This document shows, one piece after another, positions 34,857-42,407 of a stretch of DNA of 64,000 nt (its first letter is position 1; each line of letters starts with the position of its first letter). A program made the translations under genes and the position numbers. Below the pieces are notes generated by a model that was not told the origin of the DNA, searched no databases, and saw only the letters and a program-made list of their open reading frames with translations. Location of the stretch: IMG/VR virus record IMGVR_UViG_3300037246_001176, positions 1 to 64,000 of that record, one strand, 5' to 3'. The stretch is from a virus.

Positions 34857-36370
34857 TTCGTTACCTCCTTGTTGAGTTTGGCCAATGACTCAGCCTGCTC
34901 TTTGAGCCAGTCGGCCAGGTTTTCGATCTCCAATTTCAGCACCAACTCACGCAAGGTGGGTGATTCGTCGTCAACAATCGGCCCGGCCTCTTTATCGTCA
35001 TTCGCGGCCTGTTTGACAGGTGCACTCGTTTCCTCTTCTGGTACTACAATTACCGGGTTCTTCTCGAATCCCGGTAGCTCTATCCCCGCGTCATCCAGCA
35101 CGTCAATCAGCGTCAGCAGCGCCGATACTATCCGCGTCTCGTTGCGGCCTGCTAGTACGCGGCCAGCTTTCGTTTCGTCCCCTTCTGCGTCCCGCGCCAG
35201 TTCTGATTCGGGACTGACATCGTGCGGCACAAAGACGTACTCGCCGCCTATCCACTCGCCCTGCGGCGTGAAGGTTATGTCGTCCTCCGTCTTGACATAT
35301 CCTACTTGGTAAAATTCAACGCCGTCAGTAGCGTTGTTGTTTTGCACGATTACGTATTCATCATAAACCGCCATGACCCAATATCGCCACATATCATTCG
35401 GAGGGTTGTATTGACCCTCAAATGCTGTCCGCACATCCGCCACGTATTGCGTCAGGTCGACCGCCTTCGCTGTCCCTGTCGCACCTTTTTCCTCCTCATC
35501 CGTCCCTGTTTCTTTATCGGGCACTGCTTCTGGCTCTGCTTTCTCTGCCTCAACCGGAACGGCTTGCTTCTCGTGCTCGTCCACCCATGCCTGGGCTTCA
35601 GCAGTCGTGAATTTTTCCTTATCAAATATGAAGGATTGGGTCGTGGTTGTGGTCTCGTCCTCCAACCGCCCTATCACTGCCTGAATCCCGTCATCTTCGT
35701 CCCCGATGGTGATCGTCCTGAACGAGTCTTCCTGGAAGTCGCCCGGAGCGCGCACCCGTATCCGGATCGTGTTCTCCGTCACTTCTGGAGCGGGCTTGGT
35801 CTCGGTCGGCTCTTGCTCTTCATCGTCCGGCTTTTCTTTCACGCCTGTCACCATCGTTCCCGGAACTGCGCCAAACAGCACCGGGCCGTATTCGTATACC
35901 TTGACGGTTCGCAGGTTTCGGACGCTGACGTCGTCGCCGTCCTTATTCTTGACTACAGAACGGTCAACGTCAAGCGCATCGTAGCCATACGACCATTCCC
36001 GCACAGCCTTGTCGCGCAGCCGAATGAAGGCCCCCTTGCCTTCCGGCGTATCCATGAGCATCTGCGTCTGTGCCACGACGCCGCCGGTGGCTTCCGGATA
36101 TTTGGCGAGTATTTCTTGGGGAAGCTCGTTGCGCCCGACCTCCCTCACCGAGATGGGCGTGCCTATGGCGCGGTTGATGGAATCGGTGTTGTGCATGTCC
36201 AGCACCAGGAGCTTGTCGCCGCGCTCCGCCAGGGTTTTAGTCCAGCTGCCGGGGTGCGATATGTCCTCTACGAGATCCAGCACGCCGAAGACGGTGATGA
36301 CGTGCTCCACGATTCCTTTAACTTCGTCAATGACTTTCGTGCTTGCCGTTGGGAATATTTTGTGTTCCAT
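34853..36370 (-). CDS. Prohead protease with long scaffold-like C-terminus
   Basis: 505 residues. Residues 1-185 are a U35-type prohead protease: catalytic His60 in LVLDMHNTDS and Ser127 in REWSYGYDALDVD. After about residue 190 comes an acidic, Pro/Glu-rich region and a C-terminal helix (LRELVLKLEIENLADWLKEQ) typical of scaffolds. Family members are usually 200-250 residues, so this is a protease-scaffold fusion with an additional central domain (about 225-400). Confidence 0.85.
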   Translation of the reverse strand: MEHKIFPTASTKVIDEVKGIVEHVITVFGVLDLVEDISHPGSWTKTLAERGDKLLVLDMHNTDSINRAIGTPISVREVGRNELPQEILAKYPEATGGVVAQTQMLMDTPEGKGAFIRLRDKAVREWSYGYDALDVDRSVVKNKDGDDVSVRNLRTVKVYEYGPVLFGAVPGTMVTGVKEKPDDEEQEPTETKPAPEVTENTIRIRVRAPGDFQEDSFRTITIGDEDDGIQAVIGRLEDETTTTTQSFIFDKEKFTTAEAQAWVDEHEKQAVPVEAEKAEPEAVPDKETGTDEEEKGATGTAKAVDLTQYVADVRTAFEGQYNPPNDMWRYWVMAVYDEYVIVQNNNATDGVEFYQVGYVKTEDDITFTPQGEWIGGEYVFVPHDVSPESELARDAEGDETKAGRVLAGRNETRIVSALLTLIDVLDDAGIELPGFEKNPVIVVPEEETSAPVKQAANDDKEAGPIVDDESPTLRELVLKLEIENLADWLKEQAESLAKLNKEVTK

Positions 36371-36371
36371 T

Positions 36372-36599
36372 TTATTTTACCTCGCTTGGCCCCCAAGTCA
36401 CGTTTGGCCCAAAAGTAATGTTCGGCACCCTGCTCAACGTTCCTATGCGGCATACGGGACATTCGTATTCTGCCATGAAGCTCTCAAACAAGAGCGCCTC
36501 AAATCCGCAATGAGAACACAAATGTTCAACTTTTCGGTGCGTGAACACATAATGATAACGATATTTTTCCATGTCTGCCGTCGTATGGCCGCCGTCCAT
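36372..36599 (-). CDS. Small zinc-ribbon protein
   Basis: 75 residues from ATG 36599 (GGGGTG SD). LCSHCG and ECPVCR form a CxxC...CxxC zinc ribbon. Ends 1 bp before the protease gene. Function unknown. A terminator-like hairpin lies directly upstream. Confidence 0.55.
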   Translation of the reverse strand: MDGGHTTADMEKYRYHYVFTHRKVEHLCSHCGFEALLFESFMAEYECPVCRIGTLSRVPNITFGPNVTWGPSEVK

Positions 36600-36610
36600 A
36601 GATTCACCCC

Positions 36611-36643
36611 ACAAAACAAAAAACGCCCGAATCCTGGGGCGTT
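36611..36643 (-). terminator. Intrinsic terminator inside the late operon
   Basis: On the minus strand AACGCCC / GGGCGTT (7 bp, 8-nt loop) followed by TTTTTT, G, TTTT. Oriented to stop RNA coming from the packaging genes before it reaches the protease-capsid genes. No obvious promoter follows, so it probably attenuates or is read through by antitermination. Confidence 0.7.
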
Positions 36644-36718
36644 CTGTCCTGCCGGTACTGACGCAGGTTCTGACACTCAGGTCGGGCGCTCTGGTCGCTC
36701 TGCTGTTGGGTTTTTAAC

Positions 36719-36856
36719 TTACTTCACTCTCATTTTCTTAATGTCAGTCGGGCCAACACGCTCGCCCAAAACCCACTGTGATATGGGCTATAATGTTGCC
36801 TCAGAATTTTGCAATGCTGCCACCACGAACGGGGAAATAGCAGTATCCGTTTCCAT
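36719..36856 (-). pseudogene. Possible decayed small ORF with internal amber
   Basis: ATG 36856 reads 22 codons to TAG at 36788-36790; the same frame continues 22 more codons (ISQWVLGERVGPTDIKKM) to TAA at 36719. The second half has protein-like composition. Either a disrupted gene or chance. The region 36615-36881 otherwise holds only the terminator. Confidence 0.25.
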
Positions 36857-36881
36857 AATGGTCTGCGCTTGAGTTTCACTA

Positions 36882-37262
36882 TCACTGTCGCCCCTCTACT
36901 TCTTTTATGCCTATCAATAACTTGTCAAAACTAGAAGTGCATCCCATCGTGAATTCTGTCTCTCCGATGCGCCAACGTCGCATGTTAACTTCTTCTGGCC
37001 AGTAAGATGTAGGCCCAACAGTATTGAAGAGTTTGTTAAACGCCTTATCAGGAAAGTCATGTACTATAGGTACATCAAAACGATCTTTGTCAAACGGAAC
37101 TTCATAAATTTCTACTTTTTCAAAGTCTATTTCGGACCACGCGGTCTTGGCCGCCAGTCCCAATCTAATATAATCTAGGCTGTCATCCCGCTCGTATGAA
37201 GTCGCCACCACATCCGCTAAGAGCTTACTTTTCATTTCTAGAAGTTCTTTTTCCGAAATCAT
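36882..37262 (-). CDS. Unknown protein, MISEKELLEMK paralogue
   Basis: 126 residues. The first 19 (MISEKELLEMKSKLLADVV) match the start of the gene at 37443-37871, so the two share a 5' end. The rest differs. ATGA overlap with the zinc-ribbon gene upstream. Function unknown. Confidence 0.55.
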   Translation of the reverse strand: MISEKELLEMKSKLLADVVATSYERDDSLDYIRLGLAAKTAWSEIDFEKVEIYEVPFDKDRFDVPIVHDFPDKAFNKLFNTVGPTSYWPEEVNMRRWRIGETEFTMGCTSSFDKLLIGIKEVEGRQ

Positions 37263-37507
37263 CCTTTATGCCTATCAATAATCTGTTGGATTTTAGCTTG
37301 TTTTTCTACTGCTGAAGACTCACATATAATGACAGAACCATAACAAAGCGGACACGCATATACTGGGTGTGAGGAAGTCACAAAACTCGGACTCAATCTT
37401 ATCAATCCGTCACGAGGACATAGAAGTCCACAATTTCCACATTCATATACAACCTCTCTTGGCCGCATGGGATTGATTTCTACCACATCTGTTATTTTCA
37501 TCTCCAT
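37259..37507 (-). CDS. Small zinc-ribbon protein
   Basis: 82 residues from ATG 37507 (AGAGG SD). ECGNCGLLCPRDG and YACPLCYGS give two CxxC knuckles. Overlaps the previous gene's 3' end by 65 bases. Function unknown. Confidence 0.5.
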   Translation of the reverse strand: MEMKITDVVEINPMRPREVVYECGNCGLLCPRDGLIRLSPSFVTSSHPVYACPLCYGSVIICESSAVEKQAKIQQIIDRHKG

Positions 37508-37871
37508 CAAACCTCTGCAACATTTCGGATACGGCGATGGGTATTTCTGCGTCAACCTGCGTTCCCTGCAAACACCTCTTGATGATCTCAAGAGCATCAG
37601 CCGCGATGTGCGACCAGGTTCCGCTGCGCCTGTAATGCGTCAGCGCCGTCAGTGCAATGCCCAGGCTCACCTCAAAGGCTTGGCTTTTCAACTTTAAGGT
37701 TGCTACTGTATCTTGTTGCTCAGCCATCAAGCCTCTATGACGATACGATAAAACCTCATCTATCAACTCAACACCTTGTACAACCAGCCATGTCAAGAAT
37801 TCTTCCGCATCATCTATAACGTCTGCCGAGAGTTTAGCTTTCATTTCCAGAAGCTCATTCTCCGAAATCAT
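37443..37871 (-). CDS. Unknown helical protein, MISENELLEMK paralogue
   Basis: 142 residues from ATG 37871 (GAGAGG SD, 8 nt). Start block MISENELLEMKAKLSADVI is shared with 36882-37262. Helical, with ALTALTHYRRSGTWSHIAAD resembling the dATP/dGTP-type or DUF-helical phage proteins, not assigned. Leader shares a 20-bp sequence with the next upstream gene. Confidence 0.5.
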   Translation of the reverse strand: MISENELLEMKAKLSADVIDDAEEFLTWLVVQGVELIDEVLSYRHRGLMAEQQDTVATLKLKSQAFEVSLGIALTALTHYRRSGTWSHIAADALEIIKRCLQGTQVDAEIPIAVSEMLQRFDGDENNRCGRNQSHAAKRGCI

Positions 37872-37886
37872 TTCCAAACCTCTCCC

Positions 37887-38075
37887 TCAACTCGTGGCTA
37901 GTAAAAAGCCTTTTTCAGCCATAAATTCTGAAAACAGTCTGTCTTTCGGCTGTTGCTTCATTTCCTCAATGAACTCATCTATCATGTTACAAGGAATGAG
38001 ATAACCATTGCCTGTCTCTTGCTGGCTCATTGATTCTGTTAAGCCTGTCAAGATCTCAAGATCTGTTTCAATCAT
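37887..38075 (-). CDS. Unknown small protein
   Basis: 62 residues from ATG 38075 (GAGAGG SD). Helical and acidic; NMIDEFIEEMKQQPKDRLFS. Its 3' end and the leader of the following gene carry a copy of GAGTTGAGGGAGAGGTTTGG, also present at its own 5' end. Confidence 0.5.
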   Translation of the reverse strand: MIETDLEILTGLTESMSQQETGNGYLIPCNMIDEFIEEMKQQPKDRLFSEFMAEKGFLLATS

Positions 38076-38283
38076 CCCCAAACCTCTCCCTCAACTCGTA
38101 AATCAGCCCCAGCACCTCCTGCAGCTGCCCCGGCCTGCACACGGAGGCTAGCAGATCAGCTATGGATATGGCATTGGTGTGGCGTTCACCATGGTGTCTT
38201 GATTCTACCACAATTGCGCCGTTTTGTAAAGTGGCGAAAGGCACGTCACAGGTTCGGCAGCGGAGGTCAACGGTCTCACTCAC
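38068..38283 (-). CDS. Small unknown protein with CxxC
   Basis: 71 residues; LRCRTCDVPF then a helical tail QEVLGLIYELRERFGDD. The DNA for YELRERFG doubles as the SD of the next gene and is one copy of a repeated ribosome-binding cassette. Confidence 0.5.
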   Translation of the reverse strand: MSETVDLRCRTCDVPFATLQNGAIVVESRHHGERHTNAISIADLLASVCRPGQLQEVLGLIYELRERFGDD

Positions 38284-38464
38284 CTTTGCACTTCCAATTT
38301 ACCAAGATAATCATTGGGATTAAAATGGCATAGAATCGCCAATTCCCCAAGTGTATGCCTAATGCTGAAAGCCATAGAATTAGATAAAAGGCGTATCCGC
38401 GTTGCTGTAGCCATTGAGCCATATCATTGTATGATTGCTTCCAGCTCATCCTAGTTGAGCCCAT
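38276..38464 (-). CDS. Small two-helix membrane protein
   Basis: 62 residues from ATG 38464 (GGAG SD; an ATG at 38449 is an alternative). YAFYLILWLSALGIHLG and FYAILIPMIILVNW are two membrane helices with a short loop and a basic tail. Holin-like in layout, but no endolysin is nearby. Confidence 0.5.
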   Translation of the reverse strand: MGSTRMSWKQSYNDMAQWLQQRGYAFYLILWLSALGIHLGNWRFYAILIPMIILVNWKCKGE

Positions 38465-38789
38465 CCAGCTCCGCCTTTGTCTCTGGTGACAGCGCCTTAC
38501 CTTCTGTATCAAGTTCTTTCGTGAGCAACGATGTGTCCATGCCTATGTCTGTCAAGACCTGATACAGTCCCGATTCAAGGGGCATTATGACCTTGTTGTT
38601 GAGTCCTAAATTGCCATGAAAGTTAAGCGCTTCCAAAACTTCATGAAGGACTGTAGATTCTCTTTGCTGGCGGGTCAACCCCTCGGCTATTTGTAGAATC
38701 TGTCGCTTGGCATGGAATCTCCCGTAAGCGCCGATTATATCGTCGTCGCCGTCCTCAATCAGTTTGTAATCATACCCCAAGATTTTCAC
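38451..38789 (-). CDS. ImmA/IrrE-like metalloprotease fold protein
   Basis: 112 residues. LTRQQRESTVLHEVLEALN contains HExxE in place of the classic HExxH, followed by LESGLYQVLTDIG. Related phage proteins are short zinc-peptidase-like proteins of unknown role. The altered third ligand may mean a different metal site or no activity. Confidence 0.55.
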   Translation of the reverse strand: MKILGYDYKLIEDGDDDIIGAYGRFHAKRQILQIAEGLTRQQRESTVLHEVLEALNFHGNLGLNNKVIMPLESGLYQVLTDIGMDTSLLTKELDTEGKALSPETKAELDGLN

Positions 38790-38968
38790 GCCTCATCCCT
38801 TCCGTCGTCGGGCAGCGGAACCGGATTCTCAGGCCCAAACAGCCACCATTTCCAGTCTGGAAAATGCTCCCGCCAATAATGCGCCGCCAGCTTTGACTTG
38901 TCCCCCGTCTCTTCTGCCTTCAGAACGATGTCGAGGAATTCTTGTTGTCGCTCAGCCTCGGTTGTCAC
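38786..38968 (-). CDS. Unknown small protein
   Basis: 60 residues, MTTEAERQQEFLDIVLKAEE. Trp-rich centre (HFPDWKWWLFGPENPVPLPD). ATGA overlaps on both sides. No family recognised. Confidence 0.5.
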   Translation of the reverse strand: MTTEAERQQEFLDIVLKAEETGDKSKLAAHYWREHFPDWKWWLFGPENPVPLPDDGRDEA

Positions 38969-39159
38969 TCGCCGCTCCCCTGCTCTGCCCCAGTTACGGG
39001 GGATTCAAGAACTCCTATCACTGAACAATTCTCATGCCCAGCCAAGAACCTTATATCGCTGAGAAGTGACTGTAGATAAAGTATCAAGTCAGCATCGCTC
39101 CTTGTCTCAAACGCCCTCAAGGCCAAATCAAGAAAATCGTATCTGTGTCCTGCTGTCAC
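38965..39159 (-). CDS. Unknown small protein
   Basis: 64 residues from GTG 39159 (GGAGG SD, GTGA overlap). The start VTAGHRYDFLDLALRAFETR parallels QQEFLDIVLKAEETGD of the next gene, a faint sign of paralogy. Function unknown. Confidence 0.5.
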   Translation of the reverse strand: MTAGHRYDFLDLALRAFETRSDADLILYLQSLLSDIRFLAGHENCSVIGVLESPVTGAEQGSGE

Positions 39160-39350
39160 TCGCTGCCCTCCGGCTCTGGTTCTTCCTCTTTGAGTTTGAA
39201 TCTGACATAGGATCGCCAATCCGTGAACTCAATGAGTTCAATAAGACCTATTCTTCCCGCCGGAACTTCGTCAGTCCACACTATGGGAAAGCCGAATATG
39301 CTTTGCGGCAAGTCTTGCTTGTCCTGTTCCTGTCCAGCTTCAGTCGTCAT
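39156..39350 (-). CDS. Unknown small protein
   Basis: 64 residues from ATG 39350 with a GAGGAGG SD. FGFPIVWTDEVPAGRIGLIE resembles a phrase in phage capsid-type proteins (the capsid here has FGMPVVWTEKLM), so it may be a copy of that surface strand. Acidic C-terminus. Confidence 0.45.
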   Translation of the reverse strand: MTTEAGQEQDKQDLPQSIFGFPIVWTDEVPAGRIGLIELIEFTDWRSYVRFKLKEEEPEPEGSE

Positions 39351-39543
39351 CCGCTTCCTCCTCACCCTGTTTTTCCAGCATCGGCAAGTACAATTTAAGA
39401 ACCAGGCCCAACAGGCCGCCGCCTGCTTCTTGGCGCTCCATCTCTTTGAGAAATTTGCGTGCTATGTCAGGAGGAACGAGCATTCCCCCTATCATCTCTT
39501 GCTGCTCTGACGCATCTGCTTTCTGCCCATCAATTGCTGTCAC
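39340..39543 (-). CDS. Unknown small protein
   Basis: 67 residues from GTG 39543 (GTGA overlap with the head-protein gene). PDIARKFLKEMERQEAGGG and an acidic tail. Function unknown. Confidence 0.45.
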   Translation of the reverse strand: MTAIDGQKADASEQQEMIGGMLVPPDIARKFLKEMERQEAGGGLLGLVLKLYLPMLEKQGEEEADDD

Positions 39544-40478
39544 CCGCCGCCTTCCCGTTCCGCCTCAGCCTCCCGCCTCGCGACCTCTGCGTCCATGTCC
39601 GCCCGCGCCGCCGCTACCTCTGCCTCTGTGCCAGCCCAAGCGTCCATGAAAGGTAAAACGGTGCATCTACACTGGATCGTCTCGCCTGGAGGCCCTGCTG
39701 GATCGCCTGGCTGCATCAGCCTCGCACCACCCACTATGAACGGCTGGCCCATCGGGATCGGGCCAGGGCTGCCCCCCTCGCTATATGCCTGCCATGCGGC
39801 GAGATGACTGTCACGTGTCCTATCGTCGCTAGTCGCCCACCATTCACGTTTCTCCGCCCCCATCGCCCCGAACAACGCCTGACTTCCTGAGTTGCTGGCC
39901 CGCATCGTTTCGGTCCTCGATATGCTGTCCCGCCTGTACCTCGGCTGCCTGTCGCAGAACCACCGCTCCTCCTGCGACAAGTCCTCGCGCGAGCAGTCCA
40001 CCCCCTTGTCGTTGATGTACTTGTTGAACAAGAGGCCCAAGCCGTCACTCATCTGGCCGATGCCCCATCCCTGCTGCATCGCGTCCAGCAAGATGGACGA
40101 CACATCTTTCTTGGTGGTATCGTTTATGTCCTGGGCAAAGACCAACATGTAATCTTCTAGCCACGCCTCGGCCAGCCAGTTGCGGACGTCAAACCGCATC
40201 CCCAGCATGGCGTCCCAGCTCTCGCCCTGCTCCGCCACCAGGCCCTCAACCAGCGGCATGAACTCCTCGCGCCACGACTCGTCGGCGAAATCCTCAAAAT
40301 ACTCGTCCCACTTCCTGCCGATGACGGTCCATTCAACAGCCTTCACCTGCATCCGCTTCACCAGCTCGCGCTTGTCATGCCAGAACGCCTTCGCCGCCGC
40401 CTTTGAGAACCTCGGATCCCACTTCCTCGCTATGGCGTCCACCTTGGCGTGCATGGCCTGCTTCTGCCGAAACGTCAA
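39540..40478 (-). CDS. MuF-like head morphogenesis protein
   Basis: 312 residues from TTG 40478 (TTGA overlap with portal; ATG 40454 is an alternative). SISRTETMRASNSGSQALF, then WATSDDRTRDSH and a C-terminal GETIQCRCTVLPF are the MuF/SPP1 gp7 signature; the protein is usually ejected or packed inside the head. Its frame is reachable from portal by a -1 slip on an A9 run. Confidence 0.85.
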   Translation of the reverse strand: MTFRQKQAMHAKVDAIARKWDPRFSKAAAKAFWHDKRELVKRMQVKAVEWTVIGRKWDEYFEDFADESWREEFMPLVEGLVAEQGESWDAMLGMRFDVRNWLAEAWLEDYMLVFAQDINDTTKKDVSSILLDAMQQGWGIGQMSDGLGLLFNKYINDKGVDCSREDLSQEERWFCDRQPRYRRDSISRTETMRASNSGSQALFGAMGAEKREWWATSDDRTRDSHLAAWQAYSEGGSPGPIPMGQPFIVGGARLMQPGDPAGPPGETIQCRCTVLPFMDAWAGTEAEVAAARADMDAEVARREAEAEREGGG

Positions 40479-41887
40479 ACCGCCAGTTCTTTTTTTTTAG
40501 CCGCTGGGAGCAGGAGCATCTTGCGTGTGTCGTCCTCGGCCTCCGGCGCGCCTTCTTCCGTCGTCTCCGGCTCCACGCTCATGCCGGACGGAATCATGCC
40601 CAGCGGGACGTAAGCCACATCGCCGCCGGGTATACCACCCAGGGCCAGGCCCACTTTGTCCGTGGCCTGGTTCGCAGGGACGCCCATCTGCCATAGCATG
40701 TGCGCCGATTCTACTAGCTGTGGTATGTTTTTCTGCAAGGCGGGGACCCTGCTGTAGTCAAAGGCGACGAAGATGTTGCCGTCTTGGAGATAGTAACTAT
40801 ATTCATCTTCAAACCAGCCCGACTCGGCCAGCATAGTGTCTTCCCAAAAGGCGCGTCGCGCTTCCTCATAGGCTTTGCCATAGCTGGAGCGGGTTAGTCC
40901 TACCCGAGCCCCCACCAGAATGGGAGGAACACCAAAGGGTGCCAGGATCCTGGACTCGTTGCGTTCGTCTATCTCCTCAAAGCCCATCTCGTCAAAGGTC
41001 AACCCCACCCGCTCATACTTGGCCGACCTATCTGAGACGAATATCTCCTCAGCCCAGTTTTTATAGCCGCCGTATATCTCCTTCCATCTCTCTTTGGCCC
41101 GTGCTATAGCCCCATCGTCTACGCTGCCCTCGACAGTTATCATTCCGGGAACCATGACACCTTTGTCAAAGAAGAGTTTGAGAAAGTGAGTAACGGCGTT
41201 GTCTACGTCTATCGACCGGGCCGCCGGAGACATGGGGGGCATCCCCTCGCCCATTCCTTCCAACGGGTCGCCGGGGTTGGGGAATTTGGGGTGCATCATG
41301 TCTTCCGGCAGGATGGGGAAGACGCGGTTCTCGCTCCATGCCGCCCTGCGCTGTGCGTCGTCCCACTTGAGAAAGGCCGACTTGCCTTCGGGAACGTAGA
41401 TGTAGCCCAGTATTATGCCCTGACCGTCTACCGTGCCGGGGACGACGAATACCCGGTCGGGACGCAGGTTATACATCGCTTCCGGCAGTTCTCCCTGGCG
41501 CTTCCTGTCTAGGAGTGTAAAGTTGTTGCCCGATATGTTGAGGTAAACGATGGCTTGCCCCTGAAATTCTTTCCAGCTCTGGTGCGGGTTGGGCCTCGCT
41601 ATCAGTTGGGCCAGTGGCTCGTCCACGTCTACCGGCTCGCGCTGTTCATAGCTGCCCGTCCAGGCCCTGAGAGGCGCAAGCGTCATGGCCCTGACCTTGT
41701 ACATTATAGCAGAATAGACTAACGTATTGAGATTAAACCCATCAGCCACATACGCCTGATAGTCAATGAGCTTCCAAGCTGGTCGGCCCTCTCTCCATGC
41801 GGGCCATGCGACAGGCAACGCCTTAACTGCCATCGTTGGCGCTTCCCGCACTGCCCTGATTTGTCGTATCCGCATCAGAATGCTCAT
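40475..41887 (-). CDS. Portal protein, HK97 family
   Basis: 470 residues. VADGFNLNTLVYSAIMYKVR, ARPNPHQSWKEFQGQAIVYL, NISGNNFTLLDR, the stem segment KERWKEIYGGYKNW and NESRILAPFGVPPILVGARVG are standard portal blocks. Forms the dodecameric DNA channel. The C-terminus ends in three Lys from an A9 run. The ATG overlaps the stop of a tiny membrane-protein gene (ATGA). Confidence 0.92.
   Translation of the reverse strand: MSILMRIRQIRAVREAPTMAVKALPVAWPAWREGRPAWKLIDYQAYVADGFNLNTLVYSAIMYKVRAMTLAPLRAWTGSYEQREPVDVDEPLAQLIARPNPHQSWKEFQGQAIVYLNISGNNFTLLDRKRQGELPEAMYNLRPDRVFVVPGTVDGQGIILGYIYVPEGKSAFLKWDDAQRRAAWSENRVFPILPEDMMHPKFPNPGDPLEGMGEGMPPMSPAARSIDVDNAVTHFLKLFFDKGVMVPGMITVEGSVDDGAIARAKERWKEIYGGYKNWAEEIFVSDRSAKYERVGLTFDEMGFEEIDERNESRILAPFGVPPILVGARVGLTRSSYGKAYEEARRAFWEDTMLAESGWFEDEYSYYLQDGNIFVAFDYSRVPALQKNIPQLVESAHMLWQMGVPANQATDKVGLALGGIPGGDVAYVPLGMIPSGMSVEPETTEEGAPEAEDDTRKMLLLPAAKKKELAV
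40490..40498 (-). other. A9 slippery run, possible -1 frameshift portal to MuF
   Basis: Nine consecutive A on the minus strand, encoding the last Lys-Lys-Lys of portal, 13 bases before its stop. A -1 slip would read K-R-T-G-G-L-T-F-R-Q-K and enter the MuF frame without meeting a stop. Portal-MuF fusions are known in some phages. Confidence 0.45.
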
Positions 41888-42006
41888 TCGCCAAAGCCTG
41901 CCATTATCGCGTCCCGCATCAGGGCGAAGGCTGAGCGCAGTTTCCGCGCCACCCAGCCGACGGCGAAAAACGGGAACAGTATCACGTTGCCTATGATTTC
42001 TCTCAT
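41884..42006 (-). CDS. 40-residue single-helix membrane protein
   Basis: ATG 42006 to TGA overlapping the portal start; the start overlaps the upstream stop, so it is coupled on both sides (ATGA twice). REIIGNVILFPFFAVGWVAR is one membrane segment; the tail is amphipathic (RKLRSALALMRDAIMAGFGE). Function unknown. Confidence 0.6.
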   Translation of the reverse strand: MREIIGNVILFPFFAVGWVARKLRSAFALMRDAIMAGFGE

Positions 42007-42395
42007 TTCCAGACGTTCTCCCAGGCCCCAGTATGGTCTATGAACTCCTTGCTACCACTTACATAACGAAACATAGACCTGTGAATGAGCTTGTAACATC
42101 CTTCACCAGGCAATACCAACAGCATCGCCTGGCCGCTGTCAGCCAGTATGGTTATGCGCATCTCGTGACAGATGGACTCACTCAGGGGCAGCAGAAGGTA
42201 TCGGTCAAAATTGATGAATTCATCTCCCGGCCCAAGTCCCCCGATCTTGCCAGCTATGATCGGCATGAAGCCATCGCCCGCAGGGATCACGCAACTGTGC
42301 AGATATTTCTCTTCGCCCAAGAGAACCTTCTGCGCCGCCTCAAAACATTTTTTGCAGTAGATGTACTCGGTCACGAATGAACCGCGCTCACTCAT
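42003..42395 (-). CDS. Unknown protein with CxxC
   Basis: 130 residues. EYIYCKKCFEAAQKVLLGEE near the start could bind zinc; the rest is beta-rich. Lies between terminase and portal. No family recognised. Confidence 0.5.
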   Translation of the reverse strand: MSERGSFVTEYIYCKKCFEAAQKVLLGEEKYLHSCVIPAGDGFMPIIAGKIGGLGPGDEFINFDRYLLLPLSESICHEMRITILADSGQAMLLVLPGEGCYKLIHRSMFRYVSGSKEFIDHTGAWENVWK

Positions 42396-42407
42396 CTTTC
42401 CCTTCTC

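Noticed and set aside
36719-36856. Recoding of TAG or TGA as sense codons
   Set aside because: TAG, TGA and TAA all end well-supported genes here; isolated internal stops are better explained by decay or error.
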